Source: a bacterium (GTDB taxonomy: Bacteria; Desulfobacterota; Binatia; Binatales; Binataceae). From it: a stretch of 64,000 bases of DNA. Both the position numbers and the translations under genes were made by a program. A model generated the notes under the pieces. That model had not been told where the DNA came from. It did no database searches and was given only the letters and a program-made list of their open reading frames with translations. Positions 45,265 to 56,194 of this stretch are shown here, piece after piece; position 1 is the first letter of the stretch; every line of letters starts with the position of its first letter. The stretch lies in the NCBI GenBank assembly GCA_014896235.1, contig JADBKU010000019.1, positions 1-64,000 on the forward strand. The letters are read 5' to 3'.

Positions 45265-46143
45265 CTAGCGGCGGGCGCCGCGGGAAGGCAACGGACGCCC
45301 CAGTTCGCGCATCACTTCCTGGATATCCGCCCAGACCAGGCGCTTGTCGGCAGGATTGCGCAGCAGGTAGGCCGGATGGAACGTCGGCATCATCCGGATA
45401 CGCCTGAACTCCTGCCAATTGCCGCGAAGCTTGCTGATCGGCGTCTTTACCTTCAACAACGCCTGTACCGCGAACGTGCCAAGGCCGACGATCACGCGCG
45501 GCCGGACCAGATCGATTTGCCGGAACAGGAACGGTTCGCAGGCGGCGACTTCGTCAGGCTCGGGATTGCGGTTTTCCGGCGGCCGGCATTTGATCACATT
45601 GCAGATGTAAACCTCAGACCGCGCCATGCCCATCCCGCGCTCGATGATGTCGGTCAGGAGTTGGCCGGCCCGGCCTACGAACGGTTCGCCGCGCGCGTCT
45701 TCGTCCGCGCCGGGCGCCTCGCCGACGAACATCAGCTCGGCGGACGGATTGCCCGCGCCAAAAACCAGATTGGTGCGCATTGGCGCAAGCTTGCATCGCG
45801 TGCAATCGCCGATAAACTCGCGCAGCGCGGCGAGGTCAGCGGTTTTTTCGAGTCCCGGATAGCGGTAGAACAACTCATCCGGCGCCGAGCGCGGAGCAGC
45901 ATCTGGCGCGCTGGCGATGCGGGGCGGCTGCGCCTGACGATCATTGACGGCGGCCCTGGATGGCGCCGCGGGGGCAGCCTGCGGCGTCTCGATGACCACG
46001 TGGACGCGCGGGCTTTCGCGCGGCGCGACGGATGGTTCCGCGGCGGGCAGACCTTCGAGTCCTTCCTCGCGAAGCTGTTCGACATAATCGCGAAGCGAAG
46101 CGAGGATCAGCTCGCGATCTGGCGGGTTCGTGCGCGCGCTCAT
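45265..46143 (-). CDS. uracil-DNA glycosylase, family 4 (4Fe-4S, Udg-like)
   Basis: 292 residues from the ATG at 46143 (the in-frame ATG at 46284 lies in the overlapping upstream region). The C-terminal 180 residues hold the family 4 signatures: CTRCKL near the domain start, [23 protein letters not shown] (motif A), [19 protein letters not shown] and TFHPAYLLR (motif B). The four cysteines fit the 4Fe-4S cluster of this family. It removes uracil from DNA. The first 110 residues are Ala/Pro-rich and variable, longer than in typical family members. Confidence 0.92.
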   Translation of the reverse strand: MSARTNPPDRELILASLRDYVEQLREEGLEGLPAAEPSVAPRESPRVHVVIETPQAAPAAPSRAAVNDRQAQPPRIASAPDAAPRSAPDELFYRYPGLEKTADLAALREFIGDCTRCKLAPMRTNLVFGAGNPSAELMFVGEAPGADEDARGEPFVGRAGQLLTDIIERGMGMARSEVYICNVIKCRPPENRNPEPDEVAACEPFLFRQIDLVRPRVIVGLGTFAVQALLKVKTPISKLRGNWQEFRRIRMMPTFHPAYLLRNPADKRLVWADIQEVMRELGRPLPSRGARR

Positions 46144-46201
46144 AGGATCGGCTTGAGGATAGCCGATTGGCGAGAGAGGGCGCGAGCGGCGCGGCGGTTG
46201 G

Positions 46202-47098
46202 ATGATTATTGCGGCGATAGTTACGGTTGCACTGGCGATGATCGCGCTCGACCCGTCGCCGGCGTTGGCATGGGGTCCGGTCACGCACGTTGTTCTTGGC
46301 GTGCAAACGTTGGCTTCGATATCCGACGGAGCGCCGGTCTATGCGGCGCTGGCGAATTTGCCGGAGGCGTTCCTGTACGGCGGATTGGCGCCAGATATCG
46401 TCCAGGGGCGCCGTTTGCAGAGCCGGCTGCGCCGCCATTCGCACAACTGGACGACCGGAACCGGCCTGCTCGACGCGGCGCGCAACGATCGTGAGCGCGC
46501 CTTCGCGTTCGGCTACCTGGCGCATCTGGCGGCCGACGTGGTCGCGCACAATTATTATCTGCCGGCCCGATTCGTCGGTTATTTCCGGCACGGTATCGGC
46601 AGCCATATTCTTGAAGAAGCGCGCTTCGATAGCCTGCATGCGGCGGATTATCGAGAACTGCTGCTGCGGCTGCTCGACCTCGATTTTCGGCCGCTCGACC
46701 GCATGCTGAAACGGGCGGTCGATTCGCCGCTGGTCGGCTTTGAGGCGCATCGGATGGTTTTCGACGGCGGTTTGAGGCGGATTCGCGAATGGCATCGCGC
46801 GCTCCGCGCGGTTGGCGCCGACGCGGGCGTGCCGCCGCGCGAGGCCCGCCTGTTTCTTGACGCATCGGCGGGCGCGATCGATGAAGTGCTGGCCGAGCAT
46901 GGCGCCGCGCGCTGCTGCCGTTACGATCCGATGGGCGCGGCGGCGATCGCCGCGGCGGCGGATTCGCGGCGCAACCTTCAGAAGCTGACGCGAATGGGAG
47001 GCCAGGCGGAAAACTCCGCCGATTCGTTGGCTGCGGCGATGCTCGCCGACCTGTTGTCGCATCTGGAGCGCAACCCGTTCGGCCGGACCAGGCGTTGA
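46202..47098 (+). CDS. zinc-dependent phospholipase C-like protein (PF00882 type)
   Basis: 298 residues with an N-terminal signal peptide ending near SPALAWGPV. Metal-binding motifs of the zinc phospholipase C/S1-P1 nuclease-like family are visible: the N-terminal AWGPVTHVVLG after cleavage, the HSHNW pair, FGYLAHLAADVVAHNYYLP, and HILEEARFDSLHAADY. It probably acts outside the cytoplasm. The substrate is not determined; some members are phospholipases and others act on unknown targets. It is divergent from the uracil-DNA glycosylase (58 bases apart). Confidence 0.82.
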   Translation: MIIAAIVTVALAMIALDPSPALAWGPVTHVVLGVQTLASISDGAPVYAALANLPEAFLYGGLAPDIVQGRRLQSRLRRHSHNWTTGTGLLDAARNDRERAFAFGYLAHLAADVVAHNYYLPARFVGYFRHGIGSHILEEARFDSLHAADYRELLLRLLDLDFRPLDRMLKRAVDSPLVGFEAHRMVFDGGLRRIREWHRALRAVGADAGVPPREARLFLDASAGAIDEVLAEHGAARCCRYDPMGAAAIAAAADSRRNLQKLTRMGGQAENSADSLAAAMLADLLSHLERNPFGRTRR

Positions 47099-47185
47099 TT
47101 TCTTGTGCGAACGGAGCGCCACATGCGCCTCGAGCGAACGGGCGAAACCGTGCAGCGCGCCGCGGAAGCGCCGGAATATTTCCGT

Positions 47186-48416
47186 TCAGCGGGAGACGCG
47201 CAACGCGGTGGAGCGGGTTTTGCCGGCGCGCCGGGCCACGAGCCGGTCGAGAATCACGTCGGCGACTTCATCCTTGCTGAGTTTCGGCGTGGTTTCGATG
47301 TGTCCGTCGGCGTCGAGAATCGTAACGATATTGGTATCGACCGCGAAGCCGGCGTCGGATCGCGACACGTCGTTGCCGACGATCATGTCGAGCCGCTTGC
47401 GCCGGAGCTTGTCGAGCGCATTGACTTCGAGGTCCTCGGTTTCGGCGGCGAAGCCGATCAGGATTCTGCCGGCTTTGCGCGCCGCGAGGCGCGGCAATTC
47501 GTCGGCGATCGGTGCCAGATCGAGCGCGAGGCCGCGCGAGTTTTTCTTGAGTTTCTGCGCCGCAGGCTCGCGCGGGCGGAAATCCGCGACGGCGGCCGCC
47601 ATGATCAACGAAGAACACCAGGGGAAATTGCGCGAGGTCGCGCTCAACATCTCCGCCGCGCTCACGGTATCGATCCGTTCGACGCCGCGCGGCGTCGCCA
47701 GCGCCGAGGGACCGGCGACCAGACGCACCGCCGCGCCGCGCCGCCACGCCGCCCGCGCGATCGCGAAGCCCATCTTGCCGGTCGAGCGGTTCGACACGAA
47801 GCGCACTGGATCGATCGCTTCCTGGGTCGGGCCGGCAGTGATCAGAATGCGCTCGGCGGCGAGGTCCTTGCGCGAGAGCATCCGTTCGAGTTCCTCGACG
47901 ATCGCGGTCGGCTCCGCGAGCCGACCGCGGCCCTCGTAGCCGCAGGCGAGCGCGCCCTCGGCCGGTTCGATTATCGTCGCGCCGCGCGCGCAGCTTGTCC
48001 AGATTTTCGGCGACGGTCGGATGCTCGTACATGTGCACGTTCATCGCGGGCGCGAACGCGATCGGGCATCTTGCCGCGAGCAGGACGGTCGTGACGAGCG
48101 TGTCCGCGATGCCGGCGGCGGCCTTGGCGATGAGGTCGGCGGTCGCAGGCGCGATGACGATCGCGTCGGCGGAGTCGGCGAGCCGTATATGGCCGATTTC
48201 GGATTCGTGCGTGAGATCGAAAGTGTCGATTGAAACCGGATTCAGACTGAGCGTTTGCAGCGTGAGCGGAGTGACGAAATGCGCCGCGTTCGGAGTCATC
48301 ATCACGCGCACGCGAGCCTCGCGGGCGGTCAGCAGGCGCACCAGCTCGCACGCTTTGTACGCGGCGATTCCGCCGCCGACGCCAAGCAAGACCGTCTTGT
48401 TCCGAAGCGCGGACAT
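47186..48416 (-). pseudogene. coaBC: coaBC (phosphopantothenoylcysteine decarboxylase/synthetase) with a two-base frameshift
   Basis: The ATG at 48416 opens the flavoprotein decarboxylase domain (VLLGVGGGIAAYKACELVR, EIGHIRLADSADAIVIAPATADL, APAMNVHMYEHPTVAENLDKLRA). The frame then breaks near 47980-47992 in a GC dinucleotide run (GCGCGCGCGGCGCG). Continuing in the other frame restores conserved text: ATIIEPAEGALACGYEGRGRLAEP, then the synthetase domain with ILITAGPTQEAIDPVRFVSN, STGKMGFAIARAA and SSLIMAAAVADFRP. The total length equals a normal 410-codon gene if two bases are restored, so an indel in the run is the likely cause. CoaBC is essential, so a sequencing or assembly error is as likely as a true mutation. 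Confidence 0.85.
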
Positions 48417-48579
48417 ACGCGAATTGTAGCGAGGGGGGCGCGGAAAATGAAAGGGCGGGGCGGCGCGGCGAAAGTCGGACAAGCGTGGCGCATTCGTCAC
48501 GACACAGAGTCGGACCGATGCTATTATCAATCGATAACGGACGGCGAATGACGCCGCCGTATCGAGAAGAGGTTGATGC

Positions 48580-49713
48580 ATGGAATCGAATCGATCGCTT
48601 GACGCCTGCGCAAGACTCCGATCGCTTTCGCGAGCATGGCTCGCGGCGTGCGCGGTGAGCCTGGCATGCGCATTGATGGCGGCGCCGGCGGCCGCGGCAA
48701 ATTCGAGCCATGGCGCCGATCCGGTGCTTGCGACGGTCGATGGCCATCCGATTACCCAGAGCGAAGTTGACGCCCACGTGATCGACGAGATCAGCCCGAA
48801 CCAGCGCTACGAACTGCGCAAACGCGCGCTCGATTCGATGGTGGACCAGTATTTGATCGATCGCGCGGCGAAAAAGGCGCACATGACGCCCGCCGCCTAT
48901 CTCGACCATGAGCTTCATCCCAAAGGATCGACGGTGACGGAGGCGGACGCGCGCAAATATTACAACGCGCACAAGGCGGCGCTCGACGCGCAGACGGGGC
49001 ACAAGCCGTACGAACAGATACAAGCTCCGCTGATTTCGGCGTTGCAGCGGCATTACGACTCGCAACGGCGCGACGCGCTGATGGACAAGCTGCGCGCCGA
49101 CAACCACGTCAAAGTGATGCTCGAAGCGCCGCGCGAGCAGGTCGCCAGCGCCGGCCATCCGTGGACGGGCGGCAAGGACGCGCCGGTAACGGTCGTCGAG
49201 TTTTCCGATTTCCAGTGTCCGTTTTGCCGGGCGGCGGAACCTACGCTCAAACAGATTCGCGCCAAATACGGCGACCGGATCAAGTTCGTATACATGGACT
49301 TTCCGCTCGGGATGCATCCGCATGCGCTCGACGCCGCGGTGGCGGGGCGCTGCGCGGCGCAGCAGGACAAATTCTGGCAGTTTCACGACGCGATGTTCGC
49401 GGATCAGGGCAAGCTCGATCCCGCGTCGCTGAAACAGACAGCCGCCAAGCTGGGGCTTGACGCCAAAAAATTCGACGCCTGTTTCGACGAGAAAAAAGTC
49501 GTTGCGGGCATTCGCGCCGATCAGGCCGAAGGCGAGCGGCTCGGCGTGACCGGCACGCCCACCTTCTTTATCAACGGCCGCCAGATGGTCGGTGTCGAGT
49601 CGCAGGCGAGCATGGCGGCGGTGATCGACGAGGAATTGGCGCGCGCGGAGGGCGCGGAAAAAACCGCGTCCACGGCCGCGACGGCCCATCCGGCGAAGAC
49701 CGCCGAACAATAG
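48580..49713 (+). CDS. periplasmic DsbA-type thioredoxin-fold protein with SurA-like N-terminal domain
   Basis: 377 residues. A signal peptide (residues 15-40, ACALMAAPAAAA) is followed by a helical SurA_N-like segment (DPVLATVDGHPITQSEVDAHVIDE, RKRALDSMVDQYLIDRAAKK). The C-terminal domain, from about residue 200, is a DsbA-type thioredoxin fold with the active site VVEFSDFQCPFCRAAEP, YMDFPLGMHPHALDAA and VTGTPTFFINGR (cis-proline loop). It should oxidise or isomerise disulphides of exported proteins, with the N-terminal half perhaps binding substrate. It could serve the cysteine-rich and cytochrome proteins of this window. Confidence 0.85.
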   Translation: MESNRSLDACARLRSLSRAWLAACAVSLACALMAAPAAAANSSHGADPVLATVDGHPITQSEVDAHVIDEISPNQRYELRKRALDSMVDQYLIDRAAKKAHMTPAAYLDHELHPKGSTVTEADARKYYNAHKAALDAQTGHKPYEQIQAPLISALQRHYDSQRRDALMDKLRADNHVKVMLEAPREQVASAGHPWTGGKDAPVTVVEFSDFQCPFCRAAEPTLKQIRAKYGDRIKFVYMDFPLGMHPHALDAAVAGRCAAQQDKFWQFHDAMFADQGKLDPASLKQTAAKLGLDAKKFDACFDEKKVVAGIRADQAEGERLGVTGTPTFFINGRQMVGVESQASMAAVIDEELARAEGAEKTASTAATAHPAKTAEQ

Positions 49714-49786
49714 GAAAATGCGCGGCGCGGCTGGAAACGGCCGCGCCTGCGCAGACTCGACCGGAGATTCATCGGGCCGCGACGCG

Positions 49787-51148
49787 ATGGTGCAGAAATA
49801 CGACTACGATCTATTCGTGATTGGCGCCGGATCGGGCGGCGTGCGGGCGAGCCGGGTCGCGGCGCAGCTTGGCGCGCGCGTCGCCGTGGCCGAGGAGCGC
49901 TATCTCGGCGGGACCTGCGTCAATGTGGGTTGTATCCCGAAAAAACTCCTGGTGTACGCATCCGAGTTCAGCGACGCATTCGCCGACGCCGCCGGGTTTG
50001 GCTGGACGATCGGCGCGAGCCGCTTCGATTGGGGCGCGCTAATCGCGAACAAGGACAAGGAGATCGCGCGGCTCAACGGAGTTTACGAACGGCTTTTGAC
50101 CACCGCCGGCGTGACGATAATCGATGGCCGCGCGACGCTGCTTGACGCGCACACAGTGGCGATCGGCTCCGAGCGGATCACCGCCAGATATATACTGGTG
50201 GCCGTCGGCGGATGGCCGGCCGCGCCGCGCATCCCCGGCGCGGAGTTGGCGATCAGCTCGAACGAGGCGTTCCATCTGCACGCGATGCCGGAGCGGGTGA
50301 TCGTCGTCGGCGGCGGTTATATCGGCGTGGAATTCGCGGGAATTTTCCGCGGACTTGGCGCCGAAGTTACGCTGGTTCATCGCGGCGACCTGTTCCTGCG
50401 CGGCTTCGACGACGATCTGCGCGCAGCGCTGGCCGACGAGATGCGGAAGCGGGGCGTCGCGCTGCGCTTCAACACGCTGCTCGAACGAATTGAAAAGCGC
50501 GGCGCGGGTGTGCGCGCGACGCTTACCAACGGCGAAACGATCGATGCGGCGCTAGTCCTGCTGGCGACGGGCCGCCGGCCGAACACGCACGGACTCGGCC
50601 TTGAAGCGGCGGGGGTAAAGATGGACGGTGCGGGCGCGATCGTGGTCGATCGGCATTCGCGCACTTCGGTCGAGAATATCTTCGCCGTCGGCGACGTGAC
50701 GAATCGGCGCAATCTGACGCCGGTCGCGATCGCCGAAGGGCGCGCCGCGGCGGAGACGATGTTCGGAAAGCGCGCGATGGCGGTCGATTACGAGAATGTG
50801 CCATCCGCCGTGTTCAGCCATCCGCCGATCGCGACCGTGGGATTGACCGAAATGGAAGCGCGGGCGCGGTTCGGCGCGGTGGACATCTACAAGTCGTCAT
50901 TTCGGCCGCTGAAACATACCCTGAGCGGGCGCGACGAGCGCACGCTGATGAAGCTGGTCGTTGAGCCGAAAAGCGAGCGCGTGCTGGGCTGCCACATGAT
51001 CGGCGCGGACGCGGGCGAGATAATCCAGGGGCTGGCGGTGGCGCTGCAGTGCGGGGCGACCAAGCGGCAATTCGACGCGACGATCGGGATCCATCCCACG
51101 GCGGCGGAAGAATTCGTCACGATGCGCGAGAAAGCCGCTTCGCAATAA
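49787..51148 (+). CDS. gor: glutathione-disulfide reductase (Gor-like, class I pyridine nucleotide-disulfide oxidoreductase)
   Basis: 453 residues from the ATG at 49787. FAD site LFVIGAGSGGVRAS, redox-active GGTCVNVGCIPKKLL, NAD(P)H site VVGGGYIGVEFAGIFRGLGAEVTLVHRGD, second FAD site IFAVGDVTN, and C-terminal IHPTAAEEFVTM with the catalytic His-Glu pair are all visible. The basic HRGDLFLRGFD after the nucleotide motif is typical of NADPH-specific glutathione reductases. It keeps glutathione or a similar disulphide reduced. The related mycothione/trypanothione reductases cannot be fully ruled out. Confidence 0.92.
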   Translation: MVQKYDYDLFVIGAGSGGVRASRVAAQLGARVAVAEERYLGGTCVNVGCIPKKLLVYASEFSDAFADAAGFGWTIGASRFDWGALIANKDKEIARLNGVYERLLTTAGVTIIDGRATLLDAHTVAIGSERITARYILVAVGGWPAAPRIPGAELAISSNEAFHLHAMPERVIVVGGGYIGVEFAGIFRGLGAEVTLVHRGDLFLRGFDDDLRAALADEMRKRGVALRFNTLLERIEKRGAGVRATLTNGETIDAALVLLATGRRPNTHGLGLEAAGVKMDGAGAIVVDRHSRTSVENIFAVGDVTNRRNLTPVAIAEGRAAAETMFGKRAMAVDYENVPSAVFSHPPIATVGLTEMEARARFGAVDIYKSSFRPLKHTLSGRDERTLMKLVVEPKSERVLGCHMIGADAGEIIQGLAVALQCGATKRQFDATIGIHPTAAEEFVTMREKAASQ

Positions 51149-51248
51149 CGCGCCCCAATGATGCGGGTGGAAGAGAAAGAACAAGGCCGACAGTCCGGCC
51201 AAGAGCATAGTCCGGACGGGATTTCGCCGGTTTTATCCACCGCGGTTT

Positions 51249-51458
51249 GCATAACGCATCGAGTATGAAACCGGCGGCGATGCCGATGCCGATATTGTAG
51301 GTGCACGCCATCAGGGCGATGACCGCGAACGCCGGAAGCGATTCCACATAATTCGCAAAATCTGTTTTCACGATCGGCGCGGGGCTCATCGCGCCATTCG
51401 CGATCAGCGTCGAGCCGCCCGCCGCCGAAATCGCGGCGACGAAGGCCATGCTAACCAA
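51249..51458 (-). pseudogene. remnant of an NCS2 (AzgA-type) purine/uracil permease, C-terminal part
   Basis: A 113-codon frame on the minus strand begins with about 70 residues that resemble the last transmembrane portion of the AzgA/NCS2 permeases: FVAAISAAGGSTLIANGAMSPAPIV, DFANYVESLPAFAVIALMACTYNIGIGIAAGFILDAL. It then continues into unrelated basic sequence overlapping the gor end. The substrate-binding first ten helices are missing, so this is a truncated leftover. Confidence 0.6.
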
Positions 51459-51785
51459 GGGCGCCGTAGTTTCGTCTATTAAATAATGAAGGGGTTGATG
51501 GATTATAAGTTGGTCGTGGAATTTCGCTCAATGTGTCAGCTCTCTGCCTTATATGAGGAGTTATAACGCTCCTGAACGATAGCGAAAATTCGTGCGATTC
51601 GAGTCTGTGCGGGCTGCAAATCGACCACTTGGCTGGACGATTGCCGCGCGTCATGCTGGACAGGTCGCGTTTCGATGTCGGTCTGACGCGAGGGCCGGAC
51701 GAACCGAATCTTCGACGATTTTCAGGCAAATAGCGCTATAGCATCGTCAAGAAAGCTGTACGATCTGACAGCGACTAGAGATGCG
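51459..51785. other. non-coding stretch between the permease remnant and the RND adaptor
   Basis: 327 bases without a credible gene. The composition is more AT-rich than the contig around 51470-51560. A minus-strand 92-codon frame is present but shows no recognisable protein features. It may hold the promoter of the RND operon, though I can point to no clear -10/-35 pair. Confidence 0.35.
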
Positions 51786-51815
51786 GTGTCAACGCGGGTT
51801 TGGCGGTTGGGACTG

Positions 51816-53084
51816 ATGATGGGCATAGGCGAGCATAACGTTAATCCGGAGTCGCCGCTGAGCGCGCAATCCGCCACGGCGGCGTTCGACCTATCGACGC
51901 CAGGCGTGAGGCGTCGCACCTCAAAAAACCAGTGGAAATGGTGGTCCGGGTTAATCGTATTGACGATAAGCGGCTATTGGGCGGCGACGCGGATATTTGC
52001 AACGCCCGCGCCGACGGCCGCGACCGCGTCGGCTCAAGCTGATCGGGGTGTGCCGGTAAGCGTGGCGAAAACCACGCTGGGCAGCCTGAACATTTATTTA
52101 AGCGGCCTTGGTTCAGTGAACGCATTTTACACGGTGACGCTCAAAACCCGCGTCGAGGGCGAATTGGTCAAGGTCGCGTTCAAGGAAGGCCAAAACGTCA
52201 AAGCCGGGCAGTTGCTGGCGGAGATCGATCCGCGTCCCTACCGGGTGCAGTTGGAGCAGGCGGAGGGTCAGCTCGAAAAGGATCGGGCGGCGCTGGCGGA
52301 CGCGCAAATCACGCTGGCGCGCTACGAGAAGCTTTACGCGGACAGCGTTATCGCGCGACAGGATTTGGATAACCAGCGTGCGTCGATGATCGAAGATCGC
52401 GGCGCGGTCATGGCGGACGAAGGCGCGGTCGCGAGCGCCCGGCTCAATCTCGATTATTGCGAAATAACGGCGCCAATCACGGGCCGGATCGGCTTGCGGC
52501 TGGTCGATCCGGGCAACATGGTCTATCCCACGGATACTCAGGGGCTGGCCGTGATTACGCAGCTTCAGCCGATCGCGGTGCTGTTCAGCTTGCCCGAGGA
52601 CAATCTGCCGCAAATCGAGCGTGCGATGCGGCGTGGCGGCCCATTGACCGTCGAGGCCTGGGATCGTTCCTTCACCGACAAGCTGGCGACAGGAACGCTG
52701 CTCACCACCAACAACGAAATCGACCAGAGCACCGGCACGGTCAAGCTCAAGGCCGTATTCGCGAATCCGGACAACCTGCTTTTCCCGAATCAATTCGTCA
52801 ACGTCAAGCTGCTGGTCGGCACGCTGACGAACGCTGTTCTGGCGCCGGTCGCGGCGTTGCAGAAGAGCCCCCAGGGATCATTTGTATATCTGGTCAGGCC
52901 GGACAACACGGTTGCGACCCAGCCGGTCAAAGTCGCCGCGTCGGAAGGCGAAGTCAGCGCGATCGCAAGCGGTCTCAAGCCGGGGGATTCGGTCGTCGTC
53001 GAGGGGGTGGACAAGCTGCGCGAAGGCGTCAAGGTGCGGCCGCGAGTCTTGCGGAGCGCGGCGCAGGATAGCATCGCGCAGTGA
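51816..53084 (+). CDS. RND efflux periplasmic adaptor (MdtA/HlyD family)
   Basis: About 422 residues (a GTG at 51786 would add ten). A cytoplasmic N-tail and one membrane helix ([17 protein letters not shown]) anchor it. The lipoyl-like half is [45 protein letters not shown] coiled-coil hairpin follows ([30 protein letters not shown]), then beta-barrel and membrane-proximal domains ([43 protein letters not shown]). It bridges the RND pumps with an outer membrane TolC partner. Its stop overlaps the GTG of the first pump. No TolC-like gene is visible here. Confidence 0.93.
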   Translation: MMGIGEHNVNPESPLSAQSATAAFDLSTPGVRRRTSKNQWKWWSGLIVLTISGYWAATRIFATPAPTAATASAQADRGVPVSVAKTTLGSLNIYLSGLGSVNAFYTVTLKTRVEGELVKVAFKEGQNVKAGQLLAEIDPRPYRVQLEQAEGQLEKDRAALADAQITLARYEKLYADSVIARQDLDNQRASMIEDRGAVMADEGAVASARLNLDYCEITAPITGRIGLRLVDPGNMVYPTDTQGLAVITQLQPIAVLFSLPEDNLPQIERAMRRGGPLTVEAWDRSFTDKLATGTLLTTNNEIDQSTGTVKLKAVFANPDNLLFPNQFVNVKLLVGTLTNAVLAPVAALQKSPQGSFVYLVRPDNTVATQPVKVAASEGEVSAIASGLKPGDSVVVEGVDKLREGVKVRPRVLRSAAQDSIAQ

Positions 53085-56000
53085 ATCCGTCGCGCATCTT
53101 TATTCTGCGGCCGGTTGCGACGTCGCTGCTGATGGCGGCGATCCTGCTGACCGGGCTTATCGCATACAAGGAATTGCCGGTATCGGCGTTGCCCGAGGTC
53201 GATTACCCGACTATCGAGGTCGTGACGTTCTATCCGGGCGCGAGCCCGCCGGTGATGGCGTCGTCGGTGACGGCGCCGTTGGAGCGCCAGTTCGGACAGG
53301 TGCCCGGACTGACGCAGATGACGTCGAACAGCTCGTTCGGCAGTTCGATAATCACGCTTCAGTTCACGCTTTCACTGAATATAGACGTGGCCGAGCAGGA
53401 AGTGCAGGCGGCGATTAACGCGGCCGCGAGCTATCTGCCCGCCGACCTTCCAAATCCGCCGATCTACAGCAAAATCAATCCGGCTGACGCGCCGATTCTG
53501 ACGCTGGCGCTCACATCGAAAGACCTGCCGCTCGATCAGGTCGAAGACCTGGCCGATACGCGGCTGGCGGAAAAAATCTCGCAGGTTTCCGGCGTCGGCA
53601 TGGTGAGTATCGGCGGCGGACAAAAGCCGGCCGTGCGGATCGAAGCCAACCCCACCGCGCTCAGTGCGTACGGGATCAGCCTCGAACAGGTGCGAGCCGC
53701 GATCGCCGCGGCGAACGTCGATGAAGCGAAAGGGAATTTCGACGGCCCGCTGCAGGCCTATACGATCGGGGCCAACGACCAACTGCTCACGGCCGCCGAT
53801 TACCGGCCGCTGATCGTCGCCTATCGCAACGGCGCGCCGGTAAATCTGTCGAGCGTGGCGAACGTCGTCGATGCGCCCGAGAACATTCAGCAAGCCGAAT
53901 GGATGAACGGCGCTCCGGCGGTGATTCTGAGCGTCGAGCGCCAGCCCGGCGCGAATATCATCGCGGTAGCCGACCGGGTCAAGGCGCTGCTGCCGCGCCT
54001 GCAAAGCACGCTGCCGCCGTCGGTCCACCTCGCAATACTGACCGACCGCACCACGACGATCCGCGCCTCCGTCGCCGACGTGCAATTCGAGCTGATGCTC
54101 ACCGTCGCGCTGGTCGTGATGGTCATTTTCCTCTTCCTGCGGAAGCTCGAAGCGACCATCATTCCCAGCATCGCCGTGCCGCTCTCGCTGATCGGCACGT
54201 TCGGCGTGATGTATCTGCTGGGCTACAGCCTCGACAACTTGTCATTGATGGCGTTGACGATTTCCACCGGCTTCGTGGTTGACGACGCAATCGTGATGAT
54301 CGAGAACATCACGCGCTTCATCGAAGACGGAATGGCGCCGCTGGAGGCGGCGCTGCGAGGCTCGCGGCAAATCGGCTTCACGATCGTATCGTTGACGGTT
54401 TCGCTGATCGCCGTGTTGATTCCGCTGCTCTTCATGGGCGACATCGTCGGCCGGCTGTTCCGCGAATTCGCGGTGACGCTCGCGGTGACGATTCTGGTTT
54501 CGGCGGTCGTTTCGCTGACGCTCACTCCGATGATGTGCGCGCGGCTGCTGCGGCGCATCAGCAGCGCGGACGAAGGCCGGTGGTACCGCGCATCTGAACG
54601 CGCTTTCGAGTCCACGCTCTCGCTCTATGAGCGAACGCTGAAATGGGTGCTGGCGCATCAGGGACTTACCTTGATCGTCGCCGCTGGGACGCTGGTGCTG
54701 ACGATTATTCTGTACATTATCGCGCCAAAAGGATTTTTCCCGGTCGAGGACACAGGCGTGATCCAGGGCGTCTCGCAGGCGTCGCCTACGATTTCATTCG
54801 ATGCGATGGTGCGGCGGCAGCAGGAACTCGCGCAAGTAGTCCTGAAAGACCCGGCGGTCGAAAGCCTGTCGTCCTTCGTCGGCGTCGATGGAACCAATAC
54901 GACGCTTAACAGCGGCCGGATGCTGATCAATCTGAAGCCGTTGGCGCGGCGGCGCGTCAGCGTCGAGACGGTGATCGACCGCCTTCAACCCGAGCTGGCC
55001 CGCGTGCCGGGAATCAAGCTTTATCTTCAGCCCGTGCAGGACCTGACCGTCGCCGACCGCGTGAGCCGCACCGAATATCAGTACAGTCTTGAAGATCCGA
55101 ATCCCGGCGAACTCAAAATCTGGACGAAGCGGCTGGTGGACAAGCTGGCGACGATGCCGCAGCTCGCCAACGTCGCGACCGATGCGCAGAACGGCGGTCT
55201 TGAAGCACGCCTGGAGATCGATCGGGCGACCGCGTCGCGGCTTGGCGTGACGCCGCAGATGATCGACGACACTCTGTACGACGCCTTTGGGCAGCGGCAG
55301 ATTTCGACGATTTTCACCCAGCTCAACCAGTATCACGTGGTGCTGCAGGCGGAGCCGCGATTCGAGAACGTCCCCGCCGACCTGAGCGACATCTACCTGC
55401 CGACATCGTCCGGCGGAGTCACGCCGCTCGCGGCGTTCACGAAAATCGTGGAGACGACGGCGCCGCTGGTCATCAATCACGAAGGTCAGTTTCCATCGGT
55501 GACGATCTCGTTTGACGTTGCGCCCGGTTATTCGCTGGGAGACGCGGTTGACGCGATTCAACGTGCGACCAGGGAAATCGGGATGCCGGCCAGCATCGCC
55601 GCCAGTTTTCAGGGCACGGCGGCGGCTTTTCGCGCCGCGCTGGTGAACGAACCGCTGCTGATTCTGGCCGCGCTCGTGACGGTCTACATCGTGCTTGGCG
55701 TGTTGTACGAAAGTTATATCCATCCGCTGACGATTCTTTCGACGCTGCCGTCCGCGGGAGTCGGCGCGATTCTCGCCTTGATGATCTGTGGTTTGGATCT
55801 GAACGTGATCGCGCTGATCGGCATCATCCTGCTGATCGGCATCGTCAAGAAAAACGCGATCATGATGATCGATTTCGCGCTCGAGGCGCAGCGCGACGGG
55901 GGCAAGACGGCGCTCGAGGCGATTTATCAAGCCTGCCTGTTGCGGTTTAGGCCGATCATGATGACGACCATGGCGGCGCTGCTGGGCGGACTGCCGCTCG

Positions 56001-56194
56001 CGATGGGCACGGGCGTGGGCGCCGAGTTGCGCCGGCCGCTGGGGGTGGCGATCGTCGGCGGCTTGCTTTTGAGCCAGTTGTTGACGCTTTATACGACGCC
56101 GGTCGTATTCCTCGCGTTCGAGCGATTGGCGGAACGTTTCAAGCGTGCCGATCGCACGGACGCTCCGGGCGCGGCATCGATGCGCGCAGCATGA
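53081..56194 (+). CDS. RND efflux pump inner membrane subunit (MdtB-like)
   Basis: 1037 residues starting at a GTG that overlaps the adaptor stop. N-terminal [50 protein letters not shown] and the repeated topology of 12 membrane helices with two large periplasmic loops are typical. The proton-relay aspartates lie in [16 protein letters not shown]. It exports drugs, bile salts or similar compounds using proton motive force. The MdtB/MdtC heterotrimer suggests hetero-assembly with the next gene. Confidence 0.96.
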   Translation: MNPSRIFILRPVATSLLMAAILLTGLIAYKELPVSALPEVDYPTIEVVTFYPGASPPVMASSVTAPLERQFGQVPGLTQMTSNSSFGSSIITLQFTLSLNIDVAEQEVQAAINAAASYLPADLPNPPIYSKINPADAPILTLALTSKDLPLDQVEDLADTRLAEKISQVSGVGMVSIGGGQKPAVRIEANPTALSAYGISLEQVRAAIAAANVDEAKGNFDGPLQAYTIGANDQLLTAADYRPLIVAYRNGAPVNLSSVANVVDAPENIQQAEWMNGAPAVILSVERQPGANIIAVADRVKALLPRLQSTLPPSVHLAILTDRTTTIRASVADVQFELMLTVALVVMVIFLFLRKLEATIIPSIAVPLSLIGTFGVMYLLGYSLDNLSLMALTISTGFVVDDAIVMIENITRFIEDGMAPLEAALRGSRQIGFTIVSLTVSLIAVLIPLLFMGDIVGRLFREFAVTLAVTILVSAVVSLTLTPMMCARLLRRISSADEGRWYRASERAFESTLSLYERTLKWVLAHQGLTLIVAAGTLVLTIILYIIAPKGFFPVEDTGVIQGVSQASPTISFDAMVRRQQELAQVVLKDPAVESLSSFVGVDGTNTTLNSGRMLINLKPLARRRVSVETVIDRLQPELARVPGIKLYLQPVQDLTVADRVSRTEYQYSLEDPNPGELKIWTKRLVDKLATMPQLANVATDAQNGGLEARLEIDRATASRLGVTPQMIDDTLYDAFGQRQISTIFTQLNQYHVVLQAEPRFENVPADLSDIYLPTSSGGVTPLAAFTKIVETTAPLVINHEGQFPSVTISFDVAPGYSLGDAVDAIQRATREIGMPASIAASFQGTAAAFRAALVNEPLLILAALVTVYIVLGVLYESYIHPLTILSTLPSAGVGAILALMICGLDLNVIALIGIILLIGIVKKNAIMMIDFALEAQRDGGKTALEAIYQACLLRFRPIMMTTMAALLGGLPLAMGTGVGAELRRPLGVAIVGGLLLSQLLTLYTTPVVFLAFERLAERFKRADRTDAPGAASMRAA

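Noticed and set aside
51451-51729. 92-codon minus-strand frame between the permease remnant and the RND operon
   Set aside because: No recognisable fold, irregular composition and no ribosome-binding site; treated as non-coding.
54794-55930. 378-codon minus-strand frame inside the first RND pump
   Set aside because: No recognised family, and the plus strand has full RND motifs; typical shadow of codon bias.
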